Assembly: GCF_000719095.1 (NCBI RefSeq)
Contig: NZ_JOEH01000019.1
Span: 186,001-250,000, forward strand
Origin: Streptacidiphilus jeojiense
GTDB taxonomy: Bacteria > Actinomycetota > Actinomycetes > Streptomycetales > Streptomycetaceae
DNA: 64,000 bases
Direction: 5' to 3'
Below the pieces are notes generated by a model. That model was given only the letters and a program-made list of their open reading frames with translations, did no database searches and was not told the DNA's origin. Shown in pieces: positions 1-9,092 of the stretch (the first letter of the stretch is position 1; each line of letters begins with the position of its first letter). Both the position numbers and the translations under genes were made by a program.

Positions 1-28
1 GACCTGCCCGGGACCTGCCCGGACGGGG

Positions 29-2164
29 TCAGACGTCGATGCGGGAGCGGTCCAGCAGTGCCGCCGAGTCCACGATGAACTGCTTGCGGGGGGCCACGTC
101 ATTGCCCATCAGCAGGTCGAAGACCTTCTCCGCGGCGTCCAAGTCGCCGACGTTGATCCGCCGCAGGGTGCGGTGCCGCGGGTCCAGCGTGGTCTCCGCC
201 AGTTGGTCGGCGTCCATCTCGCCGAGGCCCTTGTAGCGCTGCACCGGCTCCTTCCAGCGCTGCCCCTTGCGCTGGAGCTCCAGCAGGGTGTTCCGCAGCT
301 CGCTGTCGGAGTAGGTGTAGAGGTACTTCTCCTGGCCCTTGCGGGGGTTGGTCAGCTCGATCCGGTGCAGCGGCGGCACGGCCGAGAACACCCGCCCGGC
401 CTCGACCATCGGCCGCATGTACCGCTGGAACAGCGTGAGCAGCAGGATCCGGATGTGGGCGCCGTCGACGTCGGCGTCGGCGAGCAGCACGATCTTGCCG
501 TAGCGGGCCTGGTCGATGTCGAAGGTCCGGCCCGAGCCCGCTCCTATCACCTGGATGATCGCCGCGCACTCGGCGTTCTTCAGCATGTCCGAGACGGACG
601 CCTTCTGGACGTTGAGGATCTTGCCGCGGATCGGCAGCAGCGCCTGGAACTCGGAGTTGCGGGCCAGCTTGGCGGTGCCGAGCGCGGAGTCCCCCTCGAC
701 GATGAACAGCTCGCTGCGGTCGACGTCGTCGCTGCGGCAGTCGGCCAGCTTGGCCGGCAGCGAGCTGGTCTCCAGCGCGGTCTTGCGGCGCTGGGCCTCC
801 TTGTGCTGCCGGGCGGCGACCCGGGTGCGGGCGGCCGCGACCACCTTGTCCATCACGGCTCGGGCCTGGGCCTTGTCGTCGCGCCTGGTGGAGGTGAGGA
901 ACGCCTTGAGCTCCTTGGCCACCACCGCGGCCACGATCCTGGTCGCGGCGGAGGTGCCGAGCACCTCCTTGGTCTGGCCCTCGAACTGCGGCTCGGCCAG
1001 CCGGACGGTGATGACCGCGGTCAGGCCCTCGGTCGCGTCGTCCTTGGTGATGTCGTCCTCGGCGACCCGCAACAGCTTGGCGGCGCGCAGCGCCTCACCG
1101 AGGGTCTTGGTGAGCGAGCGTTCGAATCCGGCGACATGGGTGCCGCCCTTGGGGGTGGCGATGATGTTGACGAAGGAGCGCTGGGTGGTGTCGTAGCCGG
1201 TGCCCCAGCGCAGCGCGATGTCCACCCCCAGCTCCCGGGTGACCTCGGTCGGGGTCATGTGGCCGAGGTCGTCCAGGACCGGCACGGTCTCCTTGAAGCT
1301 GCCGGTGCCCTGCAGCCGCAGGGTGTCGCAGACGGCCTTGTCCGGAGCCAGGAAGTCGCAGAACTCGGCGATGCCGCCGTCGAAGCGGAAGGTCTGCTCG
1401 TCGGTGGGCGCCCCGTCCAGGGCCCGGTCGTCGCGCACCACGATGGTCAGCCCGGGGACCAGGAACGCGGTCTGCCGGGCCCGGGCGTGCAGGTTGTCCA
1501 GCGAGAGCCTGGCGTCCTTGAGGAAGATCTGCCGGTCGGCCCAGTAGCGGACCCGGGTGCCGGTGCGGCCGCGCGGCGCCTTCCTGGCTTTGGCCAGGGC
1601 GCCGTTCGCCCCCGAGGCGGCGGTGAATCCGGCGTCCGGGCCCTCGCCCGCGAAGGTCCCGGGGGTGCCGCGGCGGAAGCTGATGGCGTGGGTGTGGCCG
1701 CTGCGGTCCACCTCCACGTCCAGGCGCGCGGAGAGCGCGTTCACCACCGAGGCGCCGACACCGTGCAGACCTCCGGAGGCCGCGTAGGAGCCGCCGCCGA
1801 ACTTCCCGCCGGCGTGCAGCTTGGTCATCACCACCTCGACCCCGGAGAGGCCGGTCTTCGGCTCGACGTCGACCGGGATGCCGCGGCCGTTGTCGCGCAC
1901 CTCGACCGAGTTGTCGGCGTGCAGGAACACCTCGATCCGGTCGCAGTGGCCGGCCAGCGCCTCGTCGACCGCGTTGTCGATGATCTCCCAGAGGCAGTGC
2001 ATCAGGCCGCGGCTGTCGGTGGACCCGATGTACATGCCGGGCCGCTTGCGGACCGCCTCCAGGCCTTCGAGGACGAGGAGGTGCCGCGCGGTGTAGGAAC
2101 CGTCGCTGGCGGAGCTCCCGCCGGCGCTGAGGGCGGCGGTCGGCACGGTTGTTTCGGCGGTCAC
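29..2164 (-). CDS. parE: DNA topoisomerase IV subunit B (ParE/GyrB family)
   Basis: ATPase subunit of a type IIA topoisomerase, which decatenates or relaxes DNA together with a ParC/GyrA partner not in this window. The 711 residues carry the GHKL ATPase motifs EIIDNAVDEALAG (about residue 60) and DNGRGIP, and the TOPRIM motifs EGDSALG and DADVDGAHI in the C-terminal third, with the usual RYKGLGEMDADQL tail. Length and order are normal for the family. Start is GTG at 2164 with GGAG about 9 nt upstream. Its place close to hrdB fits the second gyrB-like gene of Streptomyces (parE) rather than gyrB beside dnaA. The family is certain; the ParE rather than GyrB label rests on context. Confidence 0.93.
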   Translation of the reverse strand: MTAETTVPTAALSAGGSSASDGSYTARHLLVLEGLEAVRKRPGMYIGSTDSRGLMHCLWEIIDNAVDEALAGHCDRIEVFLHADNSVEVRDNGRGIPVDVEPKTGLSGVEVVMTKLHAGGKFGGGSYAASGGLHGVGASVVNALSARLDVEVDRSGHTHAISFRRGTPGTFAGEGPDAGFTAASGANGALAKARKAPRGRTGTRVRYWADRQIFLKDARLSLDNLHARARQTAFLVPGLTIVVRDDRALDGAPTDEQTFRFDGGIAEFCDFLAPDKAVCDTLRLQGTGSFKETVPVLDDLGHMTPTEVTRELGVDIALRWGTGYDTTQRSFVNIIATPKGGTHVAGFERSLTKTLGEALRAAKLLRVAEDDITKDDATEGLTAVITVRLAEPQFEGQTKEVLGTSAATRIVAAVVAKELKAFLTSTRRDDKAQARAVMDKVVAAARTRVAARQHKEAQRRKTALETSSLPAKLADCRSDDVDRSELFIVEGDSALGTAKLARNSEFQALLPIRGKILNVQKASVSDMLKNAECAAIIQVIGAGSGRTFDIDQARYGKIVLLADADVDGAHIRILLLTLFQRYMRPMVEAGRVFSAVPPLHRIELTNPRKGQEKYLYTYSDSELRNTLLELQRKGQRWKEPVQRYKGLGEMDADQLAETTLDPRHRTLRRINVGDLDAAEKVFDLLMGNDVAPRKQFIVDSAALLDRSRIDV

Positions 2165-2232
2165 GCGCTACTACTCCGGTCTCTCGATGCGGTGGCGCTT
2201 CGCTCGTCGCGGCCACCTGCGGGCTTCACAGG

Positions 2233-2252
2233 CTCGGGGGCGGGCCCCCGAG
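2233..2252. other. GC-rich hairpin upstream of parE
   Basis: Perfect 8-bp inverted repeat CTCGGGGG/CCCCCGAG with a CGGG loop, about 70 bp upstream of the parE start. It lies in a 611-bp non-coding stretch (2165-2775) that holds the divergent promoters of parE and the small gene at 2776. No recognisable operator was seen elsewhere in that stretch. It could be a leader hairpin of parE mRNA or the end of an upstream transcript. Confidence 0.4.
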
Positions 2253-2775
2253 TCGTTGGACTCCTCAATGGTCGGTCCGGTCAATGGCCGGTCCGGCGCT
2301 ACGCGGAGCGCGAACACGGGCCCTTTTCCTGGCCCCCCTGCGGGAGGCCGGTGCACCATGGCGTCAATGCTGCCGGGATGCAGGCTACCGGTGTGTGGGC
2401 TGGGGCTTCTGCTCCGACCTGCTCGCCGCTTATGCTACGCGCACCCCGTAGGGTAAGTCGGACAAGCGTTCGATATCCCGCACGAGTGACGTGCATGCCA
2501 TAGTCGGCAGCAGGCATGAACCAAGGGAGCGCGGGGCACGTCCTCTCCAACAAGAGAAAATCCCCGAGGCTCCAAGGGGAGAAGCGGCAGCGACACAGCG
2601 GTCACCGCCGTCTCCCCTCCTCCGCTCCTTCAGGCGGGGGATCCCCTTCCCGGCTCAACGGCCGGGCCGACCCGCACCCGAGCGTCACAAAAGAAAAGCC
2701 GCAAGCGGGAACGTTTTCGGCCTGGTTGGATGTTGACCCTGGTACGACAGCTCGTCGAGCTAGAGAAGAGGCGAC

Positions 2776-3006
2776 GTGACTACAGTTCTGACCCCCGCGA
2801 GCCCGCTGACCGCAGCTGACCGTTGCGACCGGTGCGGTGCCCAGGCCTACCTGCGCGTCGTGCTGGCATCCGGCGGCGAGCTGCTCTTCTGCGCTCACCA
2901 CGGCCGCAAGTTCGAGCCGGAGTTGAAGAAGATCGCAGCCGAGATACAGGACGAGACCGGCCGGCTGACGGCCGCACCGTCGTCCTCGGGTGAAGAGGAT
3001 CACTGA
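2776..3006 (+). CDS. Small DUF7455-type protein with zinc-ribbon-like cysteines
   Basis: A 76-residue protein conserved in actinobacteria next to hrdB and parE; function unknown. It has a CDRCGAQAYLRV segment (residues 15-26) and a LLFCAHHGRKF segment (about residues 36-46), giving a C-x2-C...C-x-H-H arrangement that looks able to bind one zinc. The C-terminus is acidic. The start is GTG at 2776, with GAAGAGG 5-7 nt upstream. It is monocistronic and followed closely by a strong hairpin terminator. The zinc role is inferred from residue spacing only. Confidence 0.8.
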   Translation: MTTVLTPASPLTAADRCDRCGAQAYLRVVLASGGELLFCAHHGRKFEPELKKIAAEIQDETGRLTAAPSSSGEEDH

Positions 3007-3062
3007 GGCGCTCCACCGGGCTGCGCTGAAGGCAGCCCCGACGACGAGCTGAACAGCGACGA

Positions 3063-3100
3063 AGAGCCGGGCCCCGACCGAGAGGTCGGGGCCCGGCTCT
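3063..3100 (+). terminator. Intrinsic-type terminator after the DUF7455 gene
   Basis: Perfect 17-bp inverted repeat closing on a GAGA (GNRA) tetraloop, 57 bp past the stop codon at 3006 and between two convergent genes. No T-run follows, which is common in high-GC actinobacteria. Confidence 0.85.
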
Positions 3101-3169
3101 CTGCGTCCGCCGCGCTGCCGGCACGCAAGGTGACGCATATCACACCCTGTCAGCTCACAGTGCGTCAGG

Positions 3170-4039
3170 TCACAGCTGGCCCCGCACCGCGTCGGCCATC
3201 GCGGCGACCCTGGTGTACACCCCCGGGTGGCCCGCCTCGGCGCAGCCCGTCCCCCAGGACACCAGGCCCACCAGCCGCCCGGCGACCACCAGCGGGCCCC
3301 CGCTGTCGCCCTGGCAGGCGTCACGGCCGCCCCGGGACTGGTCCCCCGCGCACACCATGCTGCTCGCCCGGAAGGCGCCGTCGGGGTAGTCCCGGGCGCA
3401 GGTGGAGTCGGCGATCATCGGCACCTGGACCGAGTGCAGCGTCATCGGGTACTGCCCGTTGCCCCTGGTGTCGCCCCAGCCGTAGACGGTGGCCGCCGTC
3501 CCCGGCTGGTAGGGCGCCGTGGCGCCCTGGTCCACCAGCGGGAGCACCGCGCGGCCCGGCTGGGGCACCGCGAGAGTGAGCACGGCCACGTCCCACATGT
3601 TGCTGCGCATCGAGTAGTCGGGGTCGATCCACACCTGCGAGACCGGCACCTCGGAGCCGGCCGAGGTGGACAGGTCGCTGCGGCCGACGATGACCCTGAG
3701 GTCGGGCCGGTTCGCCGGACGCATGGTCGACTCGTCGTACAGGCAGTGCGCCGCGGTGACCACCTTGGTCGGGGAGACCAGCGTCCCTCCGCAGAACTGC
3801 CCGGAGCGGTAGTCGCCGTAGACCGACCTGCTGCCCAGGGCCACCATCCAGGGCTCCTGCTGGGTGCTGGCCCCGGTGCCGCCGATGATCCGCAACTGCC
3901 CCTGCGCCAGGGCCGGGGTACTGGTCGCCACCGGTACCGGCAGCGCGGCCAGCAGGACCAGCAGGACCCTGCGCCCCCTCCGCCGCGCCACTGCCCCCGC
4001 CGCCCCGGCCGCCTCCGCCGTACGCCTCTTGCCCGCCAC
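3170..4039 (-). CDS. Secreted trypsin-like serine protease (S1 family)
   Basis: An exported chymotrypsin-fold protease of 289 residues. Residues 1-46 form a signal peptide: a twin-arginine-like basic stretch ARRRGRR, a hydrophobic LLVLLAALPVPVA core and an ALA-Q cleavage site. A short pro-segment precedes the activated N-terminus IIGGTGA at about 51. The catalytic triad is visible as His98 (TAAHC), Asp150 (WDVAVL) and Ser246 (CQGDSGGP). Asp240, six residues before the serine, predicts cleavage after Arg or Lys. Six cysteines fit three disulfides. Start is GTG at 4039. The gene is convergent with the DUF7455 gene. Only the substrate is unknown. Confidence 0.93.
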   Translation of the reverse strand: MAGKRRTAEAAGAAGAVARRRGRRVLLVLLAALPVPVATSTPALAQGQLRIIGGTGASTQQEPWMVALGSRSVYGDYRSGQFCGGTLVSPTKVVTAAHCLYDESTMRPANRPDLRVIVGRSDLSTSAGSEVPVSQVWIDPDYSMRSNMWDVAVLTLAVPQPGRAVLPLVDQGATAPYQPGTAATVYGWGDTRGNGQYPMTLHSVQVPMIADSTCARDYPDGAFRASSMVCAGDQSRGGRDACQGDSGGPLVVAGRLVGLVSWGTGCAEAGHPGVYTRVAAMADAVRGQL

Positions 4040-4139
4040 CCGTCGCCCTTCGCCGCTTCCGCACCCCTGCGCACATGCGCATGGCTGCGACCCAGCGTAT
4101 GCGCCCGGTCACGCTCGGCATCCGGTCGGCGCGCACAAA

Positions 4140-4179
4140 GGCGGCGGGCACATCCCTTCGAGGGATGACGCCCGCCGCC
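4140..4179 (-). terminator. hrdB terminator hairpin
   Basis: Inverted repeat just downstream of the hrdB stop (4210): outer arms of 10 bp (GGCGGCGGGC with its complement) and inner arms of 7 bp (CATCCCT/AGGGATG) around a TCG loop, with one small asymmetric bulge. It is in the right place to end hrdB transcription. Confidence 0.8.
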
Positions 4180-4209
4180 GGTGCCTGCTTCCTGCCGGGT
4201 GCGGCTCCG

Positions 4210-5691
4210 CTAGTCCAGGTAGTCGCGCAGGACCTGGGAGCGGGAGGGGTGGCGCAGCTTGGACATGGTCTTGGACTCGATCTGGCGGATCCGCTCGCGG
4301 GTCACGCCGGCCGGGACGACCGCCTCGGAGTCCTCGATCAGGTCGCCGAACTCGCTGTCGCCGTCCTCACCGAGGGGGGTGTGCAGCGAGATCGGCTCGC
4401 GGCCGTACTTCTGCACCTCGACGACCTTCTCCGGGGTCATGTCGAGTTCCTTGGCCAGCTCCTCCGGGGTGGGCTCGCGGCCCAGGTCCTGGAGCATCTG
4501 CCGCTGGACGCGGGCCAGCTTGTTGATGACCTCGACCATGTGCACCGGGATCCGGATGGTGCGGGCCTGGTCGGCCATGGCGCGGGTGATCGCCTGCCGG
4601 ATCCACCAGGTCGCGTAGGTGGAAAACTTGTAGCCCTTGGTGTAGTCGAACTTCTCGACCGCGCGGATCAGACCCAGGTTGCCCTCCTGGATCAGGTCCA
4701 GGAACAGCATGCCGCGGCCGGTGTAGCGCTTGGCCAGCGAGACCACCAGCCGGAGGTTGGCCTCCAGCAGGTGGTTCTTGGCGCGGCGGCCGTCCTCGGC
4801 GATGATCTCCAGCTCGCGCTTGAGCTTGGGGGCCAGCTTGTCGGCGGCGGCCAGCTTGTCCTCGGCGAAGAGGCCTGCCTCGATCCGCTTGGCCAGCTCG
4901 ACCTCCTGCTCGGCGTTGAGCAGCGGGACCTTGCCGATCTGCTTGAGGTAGTCCTTGACCGGGTCGGCGGTGGCGCCGGCCACGGCGACCTGCTGGGCCG
5001 GGGCGTCGTCCTCGTCGTCGTCGGAGAGCGTGAAGCCCTGCGACTCCTCCTCGCCCTCGACCGGTTCGCCCTCGGCCTTGGCCGGTGCCGCGTCCTCGGC
5101 GGCCTCGTCCTCGGCGCCGAGGTCCTCGTCGGACTTGGTCTTGCCCGCGGCGGTCTTCTTGGCTGCGGTCTTCTTCGCCGGGGCGGCCTTCTTGGCGACG
5201 GCCTTCTTCGCCGGGGCCGCCTTCTTGGCCGGAGCGGCGGTCTCCAGCACCGGCGCCGCCTCGTCGAGGTCGTCGGCCGGCCCCGCCGGGACCACCACGG
5301 CGGCGGGCTGGGGCGCGGTCACGGCGGCGGCACGCGGTGCCGCCGCCCGGGTCGTGGGAGCGGGAGCCGCAGGCGCCGTACGCGTCGGCACGGCCCTGGT
5401 CGCGGTCGCCTTCGTCGCTGTGCTCTTCGCCGCGACGCTCTTGCGGGGGCGCTTGGGGGCGGACGACTCCGCCGCGCTCACCATCAGCGTCACACCCTCC
5501 TCATCGAGGACCTGGTTGAGGCTGCGCATGACGTTCTTCCACTTGGTGACCGGGATCTGGTCCACCTCGAAGGCGTGGCGCACGTCATCGCCGGCGATCT
5601 GCCCCTGTGCCTTACCCCGCTCGATGAGTGCCATCAGCGCGGTGGACTCGGCGATTTCGGGGGGGAGCGAACGGGATGTGCTGGCCGACAC
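4210..5691 (-). CDS. hrdB: Principal sigma factor HrdB (RpoD family) with an internal deletion in region 4
   Basis: Housekeeping sigma-70 of Streptomyces type. Start is GTG at 5691 ([15 protein letters not shown] follows, as in HrdB proteins), with GAGAGG about 6 nt upstream. It encodes 493 residues: region 1.1, an Ala/Lys/Pro-rich linker, then intact regions 1.2, 2 ([37 protein letters not shown]) and 3. After EDSEAVVPA the sequence jumps to [18 protein letters not shown] at the codon boundary 4308/4309. From my memory of other HrdB proteins, about 48 residues (DAVSF through GKVY) are missing here. That span is region 4.1 plus the first helix of the -35-binding helix-turn-helix. The frame is kept and the C-terminus is normal. 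Such a protein should not bind -35 elements or the beta flap. The family call is certain; whether the deletion is real is not. Confidence 0.92.
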   Translation of the reverse strand: MSASTSRSLPPEIAESTALMALIERGKAQGQIAGDDVRHAFEVDQIPVTKWKNVMRSLNQVLDEEGVTLMVSAAESSAPKRPRKSVAAKSTATKATATRAVPTRTAPAAPAPTTRAAAPRAAAVTAPQPAAVVVPAGPADDLDEAAPVLETAAPAKKAAPAKKAVAKKAAPAKKTAAKKTAAGKTKSDEDLGAEDEAAEDAAPAKAEGEPVEGEEESQGFTLSDDDEDDAPAQQVAVAGATADPVKDYLKQIGKVPLLNAEQEVELAKRIEAGLFAEDKLAAADKLAPKLKRELEIIAEDGRRAKNHLLEANLRLVVSLAKRYTGRGMLFLDLIQEGNLGLIRAVEKFDYTKGYKFSTYATWWIRQAITRAMADQARTIRIPVHMVEVINKLARVQRQMLQDLGREPTPEELAKELDMTPEKVVEVQKYGREPISLHTPLGEDGDSEFGDLIEDSEAVVPAGVTRERIRQIESKTMSKLRHPSRSQVLRDYLD

Positions 5692-5911
5692 GAACAACCT
5701 CTCGGACGTGAGTGAACAGAAACCGACCCGTGAGGGCGGATTCTGGTAACTGCTGGACGTGAAATCTGGAGCTGAACCGGGTTCGGCGCCCGGCACACGA
5801 AGTGCCGCCGCCTCCGTAGACATCGCTGCCCGCGGAGAAGTGTTACGCCTCGCTTTGGTGGTGCAGGTCACAGTCGCCCGAGGACGCTGCTGCCCGGAAC
5901 CTACCCAGGAC

Positions 5912-5938
5912 AACCCGGGGAGATGGCGGGATCATTCC
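5912..5938 (-). promoter_or_regulatory. Candidate SigR-type promoter of hrdB
   Basis: On the minus strand GGAAT (5934-5938) is followed after 19 nt by GTT (5912-5914). This resembles the SigR consensus GGAAT-N18-19-GTT that drives the oxidative-stress promoter hrdBp2 in S. coelicolor. It lies about 220 bp upstream of the hrdB start, in a 349-bp gene-free stretch (5692-6040). A sigma-70-type promoter was not clear there. Confidence 0.5.
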
Positions 5939-6040
5939 TGTGGTCGCCCGATCCGGTGAAGGTTACGCGGAACTCGGCCGCGGGACGCAGCAGGCCGCCG
6001 CCCGGATCCGGGCGGCGGCCTGCTGGCGGGGACGGCGGGC

Positions 6041-6949
6041 TCAGTGCTCGCGGGGCGCCGGAACCACGTGGTCGACCTCCGGATGGACCGTCAGAAGCGC
6101 ACGCATGGCCGCTTCCGCCGCCGTGCCGTCACCCGTGCCGAGCGCCTCGACCAGACGGGTGTGCAGCCCGACCGACGGCTCGGACGGGCGCTCGCACGCG
6201 GTGACCGGGCTTCCGGACACGGTGAGCGCGGAGCCGACGATCCCGGCCAGGTGCTCCAGCATCCGGTTCCCGGCCAGCTCCAGCAGCAGGGCGTGGAACT
6301 CGCTGTCGGCACGGCTGAAGGTGACCTGGTCGCCCTGGGCGACGGCGTGGCCCATGATCTCGGTCATGTCCACCATCCGCTGGTGGACCTCGTCCCGGCC
6401 GTGCCCCGCCGCGAGCCTGGCGGCCAGCGGCTCGATCGCCCAGCGCAGTTCGAACAGTTCGCGGCGCTGGTCGTCGCGCTGCGGACCGTAGGCGCGCCAC
6501 TCGATGATGTCGGGGTCGAGCAGGTTCCAGTCGGCGACCGGGCGGACCCGGGTGCCGACGTTCGGACGGGCACTGACCAGGCCCTTGGCCTCCAGCACCC
6601 GCAGCGACTCGCGGACCACGGTGCGGGAGACCTCGAAACGCTGGCCGATCTCCTCGGGGACCAGGGGGCGGTCCGCGCCCAGGTCACCGGAGACGATCAT
6701 CTGCCCGAGCTGCTGGACCAGCTGCCCGTGCAGTCCCCGGCCCCGGCCGCCGGCGACCCGGCGGCCGGGCCGGCCGAGGTCGGACTCGGCGCTGTCCCAG
6801 TGCAGTGAGGGGCCAGGAGCCCCGCGCTCGGGAAAGGCCCGCTCGGCGGTGCGTTCGCCGACGGGGAAGCGGTCCAGCTCGCCGACGCCGGAGCGGGACG
6901 GCTCGGACAGGCGGGTGGTGGTCATGGGGGGATGCGCAACGGTACTCAC
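6041..6949 (-). CDS. FadR/GntR-family transcriptional regulator
   Basis: A DNA-binding regulator. A Gly/Arg-rich N-terminal tail of about 75 residues precedes the winged helix (QLVQQLGQMIVSGDLGADRPLVPEEIGQRF, EVSRTVVRESLRVLEAKGLV). An all-helical FCD effector domain follows (ELRWAIEPLAARLAA, HALLLELAGNRMLEHL). The FCD residues D/H...H fit metal or small-acid binding. Start is placed at GTG 6949, just after AAAGGAG although the spacing is short; ATG 6925 is the alternative. An 8-bp-arm inverted repeat about 40 bp upstream suggests autoregulation. Targets and effector are unknown; the gene stands alone between hrdB and an ABC transporter. Confidence 0.86.
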   Translation of the reverse strand: MSTVAHPPMTTTRLSEPSRSGVGELDRFPVGERTAERAFPERGAPGPSLHWDSAESDLGRPGRRVAGGRGRGLHGQLVQQLGQMIVSGDLGADRPLVPEEIGQRFEVSRTVVRESLRVLEAKGLVSARPNVGTRVRPVADWNLLDPDIIEWRAYGPQRDDQRRELFELRWAIEPLAARLAAGHGRDEVHQRMVDMTEIMGHAVAQGDQVTFSRADSEFHALLLELAGNRMLEHLAGIVGSALTVSGSPVTACERPSEPSVGLHTRLVEALGTGDGTAAEAAMRALLTVHPEVDHVVPAPREH

Positions 6950-6987
6950 GTCTCCTTTGTCGGCGATGGCGGCCCACGCCTTGAGGA

Positions 6988-7010
6988 CTTTCGTGAAAAG
7001 CACACGAAAG
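6988..7010. promoter_or_regulatory. Candidate operator of the FadR/GntR regulator
   Basis: CTTTCGTG and its complement CACGAAAG separated by AAAAGCA, in the AT-richer region directly upstream of the regulator. The size and position suit an autoregulatory dimer site. The rest of 6950-7192 shows nothing else recognisable. Confidence 0.5.
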
Positions 7011-7192
7011 GGTGATCGCCTGTCACCAGACAATTGACGCTTTATCTGCATCTTCTGCGCAAAACAGGCAGAGTCTGGCGAGGATGGAGCCCTGACGATC
7101 ACTCAGCGTCAGCACACCTGGTCGAGCGGTCGCGCGGATCCCCCCGTTCCCCGCCGTCCCTGGACCCCCGCCGTCCCTAGCCGCCGCCGTCC

Positions 7193-7948
7193 CTAGACCC
7201 CGCGGCGGCGGGGCAGCACGGCGAGGTAGCCGAGCAGGAGCAGCAGGACCGGACCGGCGGCCAGCAGCAGCAGACCCCGCGGCGACAGCGAGGCGGTGCT
7301 GTGCAGCCCGCTGAGCGGCCCGGAGAGCCAGGCGTGGCCGGTGTCCACCGGGAACAGCCGGTGCCAGTGTGCGGCCCGCAGCCGGTCCCCGGTCAGACTG
7401 CCGTCGCGCAGCAGCCGCACCGTCGGCTCCACCAGGACCGGCAGGGTCAGCAGCACCAGCACCCCCGCGGCGGCGCTGCGCAGCAGAGCCGCCGCGAGCA
7501 GCCCGATCCAGCCCGCCGTCACCGCGAGCGCGGCGAAGCCCACCAGAGCCGGCGCCGGCGTCGGCGGCCGGTGCAGTACGACGGCGTACACCCCGGCGTC
7601 GACCGCCAGGGTCGCCGCGACCAGCAGCACCGAGTAGACGGCGGAGACCAGCAGCTTGGCCAGCAGCAGGCCGAGGCGGCGGCGGACGGGCAGCAGCAGG
7701 GGCTGCAGCACCGGGTAGCGCACCTCGTGCCCGTACGACAGTGCGCCGACCACACCGGCGCCCAGGGCGGCGATCGGCAGCGGCAGCAGCGGGACCCCGG
7801 CGGTGAGCACCCGCACCGGGTCCGCCAGCGAGGGCTGGCGGACCGTCAGCGCGGCCACGGCGGCGTCGGCGAGCAGCACGGCCGCCAGGACCAGCCAGGT
7901 GGACCGGATCCCGGTGAGCCGTCGGCGCTCATAGGTCAGTGCGTGCAC
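7193..7948 (-). CDS. ABC-2 type transporter membrane protein
   Basis: Integral membrane partner of the ATPase encoded just upstream on the same strand (4 bp between stop and start). The 251 residues hold about six hydrophobic segments (STWLVLAAVLLADAAVAAL, AALGAGVVGALSYG, LLVSAVYSVLLVAATL, LVGFAALAVTAGWIGLLAAALL, AAAGVLVLLTLPVLV, LLLLAAGPVLLLLLGYLAVL). There is no large extracytoplasmic domain, typical of ABC-2 exporters. Start is GTG at 7948. Substrate is unknown. Confidence 0.82.
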   Translation of the reverse strand: MHALTYERRRLTGIRSTWLVLAAVLLADAAVAALTVRQPSLADPVRVLTAGVPLLPLPIAALGAGVVGALSYGHEVRYPVLQPLLLPVRRRLGLLLAKLLVSAVYSVLLVAATLAVDAGVYAVVLHRPPTPAPALVGFAALAVTAGWIGLLAAALLRSAAAGVLVLLTLPVLVEPTVRLLRDGSLTGDRLRAAHWHRLFPVDTGHAWLSGPLSGLHSTASLSPRGLLLLAAGPVLLLLLGYLAVLPRRRGV

Positions 7949-7952
7949 GTGC

Positions 7953-9092
7953 TCACTCGCTTCGCTGGTCGGACGCGGGGGGCTCGTCCCGGTACAGCGG
8001 ACCGCTGACCGAGGCGAGGCCGGCCGGGACCCGGGACCGGGTCGCGGTGTCCGCCGTCGGTACCGGCACCGAGGCGGAGACCGCGCTCCCCGGGGTCAGC
8101 ACGACGACGGTCTCGCCGGGCTGCGCCGGCGCGGCCGAGGGCGGGGGCAGTGCGCTCGCGCCCGCCGACGAGGACTGCGGGACGGCCACCGGCGCGGGCG
8201 CGACCCCGGGCCCGGAACTGGAGCCGGCGCCGGAGCCGGCTGCGCGGTCGGCGAGCTCGTGCAGCAGGATGCCGTGCCGGTAGGCGAGTTCACCGATCTG
8301 GGTACGGGAGGCGCCGACCACGGCGATGCCCGCACCGCCCTCCCTGCGCACCTGGGCGCCGGACTCGGTCAGCAGGTCGGCGAGCCGGCCCACCTGGGGA
8401 CCGCGTACTGACACCTCGTCACGCAGCCGGCTGCCGACGAAGTCGGCCTTGGCCTGGTCCGCCATGAGCCTGCCGCCGTCCAGGGTGACCACCCGGTCCG
8501 CCAGCGCCGCGGCCTCGCGCGGGTCCCGCACCGTGGCCAGGACCGTGCCACCGCCGGCGGCGAAGGCCCGCAGGAAGGCGTGGAACCATTCGGTGTTCTT
8601 GGGCGAGAGCCCGTGGGTGGGCTCGTCCAGCAGCAGCGTGCCGGGATCGCCGAGCAGCGCTTCGGCCAGGGCGAGCCGACGGCTCATACCCGGCGAGAAG
8701 GTGCGCAGCCGGTGTCCGGCCGCCGGGGCGAGCCTGGTCTGCTCCAGCAGCTGGTCGGCGCGGCGGGCCGGGACCCCGACAGCGGCGGCGACCATGCGCA
8801 GGTGCCCGCGGGCCTCCCGGCCCGGATGCCCGGTGTGCCGCCCCGGATCACCGAGGACCGCGCCGACCTCCCGCTCCGGACGCCGGATCCGCCGGTAGGG
8901 ACGGCCGTCGAAGAGCGCGACGCCCTGGCCGCGGTCCAGTCCGAGGGCCAGCCGCAGCGCCGTGGTGCGACCCGAGCCCTCTGCTCCGAGCAGGACGGTG
9001 ACCTGCCCCTCGCGCGCGTCGAAGGAGAGGTCGAGCAGGGCCGGGGGACGCCCCCTGCGCCAGCTCTTGGTCAGTCCGATCGCCTGGAACAC
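7953..9092 (-). CDS. ABC transporter ATP-binding protein with non-canonical P-loop
   Basis: Nucleotide-binding subunit of the exporter formed with the downstream permease gene. The ABC core covers residues 1-225 of 379. The Walker A is GAEGSGRTT (36-44), with arginine where the invariant lysine should be. The signature is FSPGMS (about 132-137) and the Walker B LLLDE (about 153-157). The H-loop position reads ATVRD, so the switch histidine is also absent. The last 60 or so residues are a Pro/Ala/Ser-rich tail with no recognisable fold. It may hydrolyse ATP poorly or act as a regulated exporter. The neighbouring permease is its likely partner. Confidence 0.84.
   Translation of the reverse strand: MFQAIGLTKSWRRGRPPALLDLSFDAREGQVTVLLGAEGSGRTTALRLALGLDRGQGVALFDGRPYRRIRRPEREVGAVLGDPGRHTGHPGREARGHLRMVAAAVGVPARRADQLLEQTRLAPAAGHRLRTFSPGMSRRLALAEALLGDPGTLLLDEPTHGLSPKNTEWFHAFLRAFAAGGGTVLATVRDPREAAALADRVVTLDGGRLMADQAKADFVGSRLRDEVSVRGPQVGRLADLLTESGAQVRREGGAGIAVVGASRTQIGELAYRHGILLHELADRAAGSGAGSSSGPGVAPAPVAVPQSSSAGASALPPPSAAPAQPGETVVVLTPGSAVSASVPVPTADTATRSRVPAGLASVSGPLYRDEPPASDQRSE

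Noticed and set aside
173..2503. 776-codon plus-strand frame opposite parE
   Set aside because: Typical high-GC shadow frame; the minus strand has all type IIA topoisomerase motifs.
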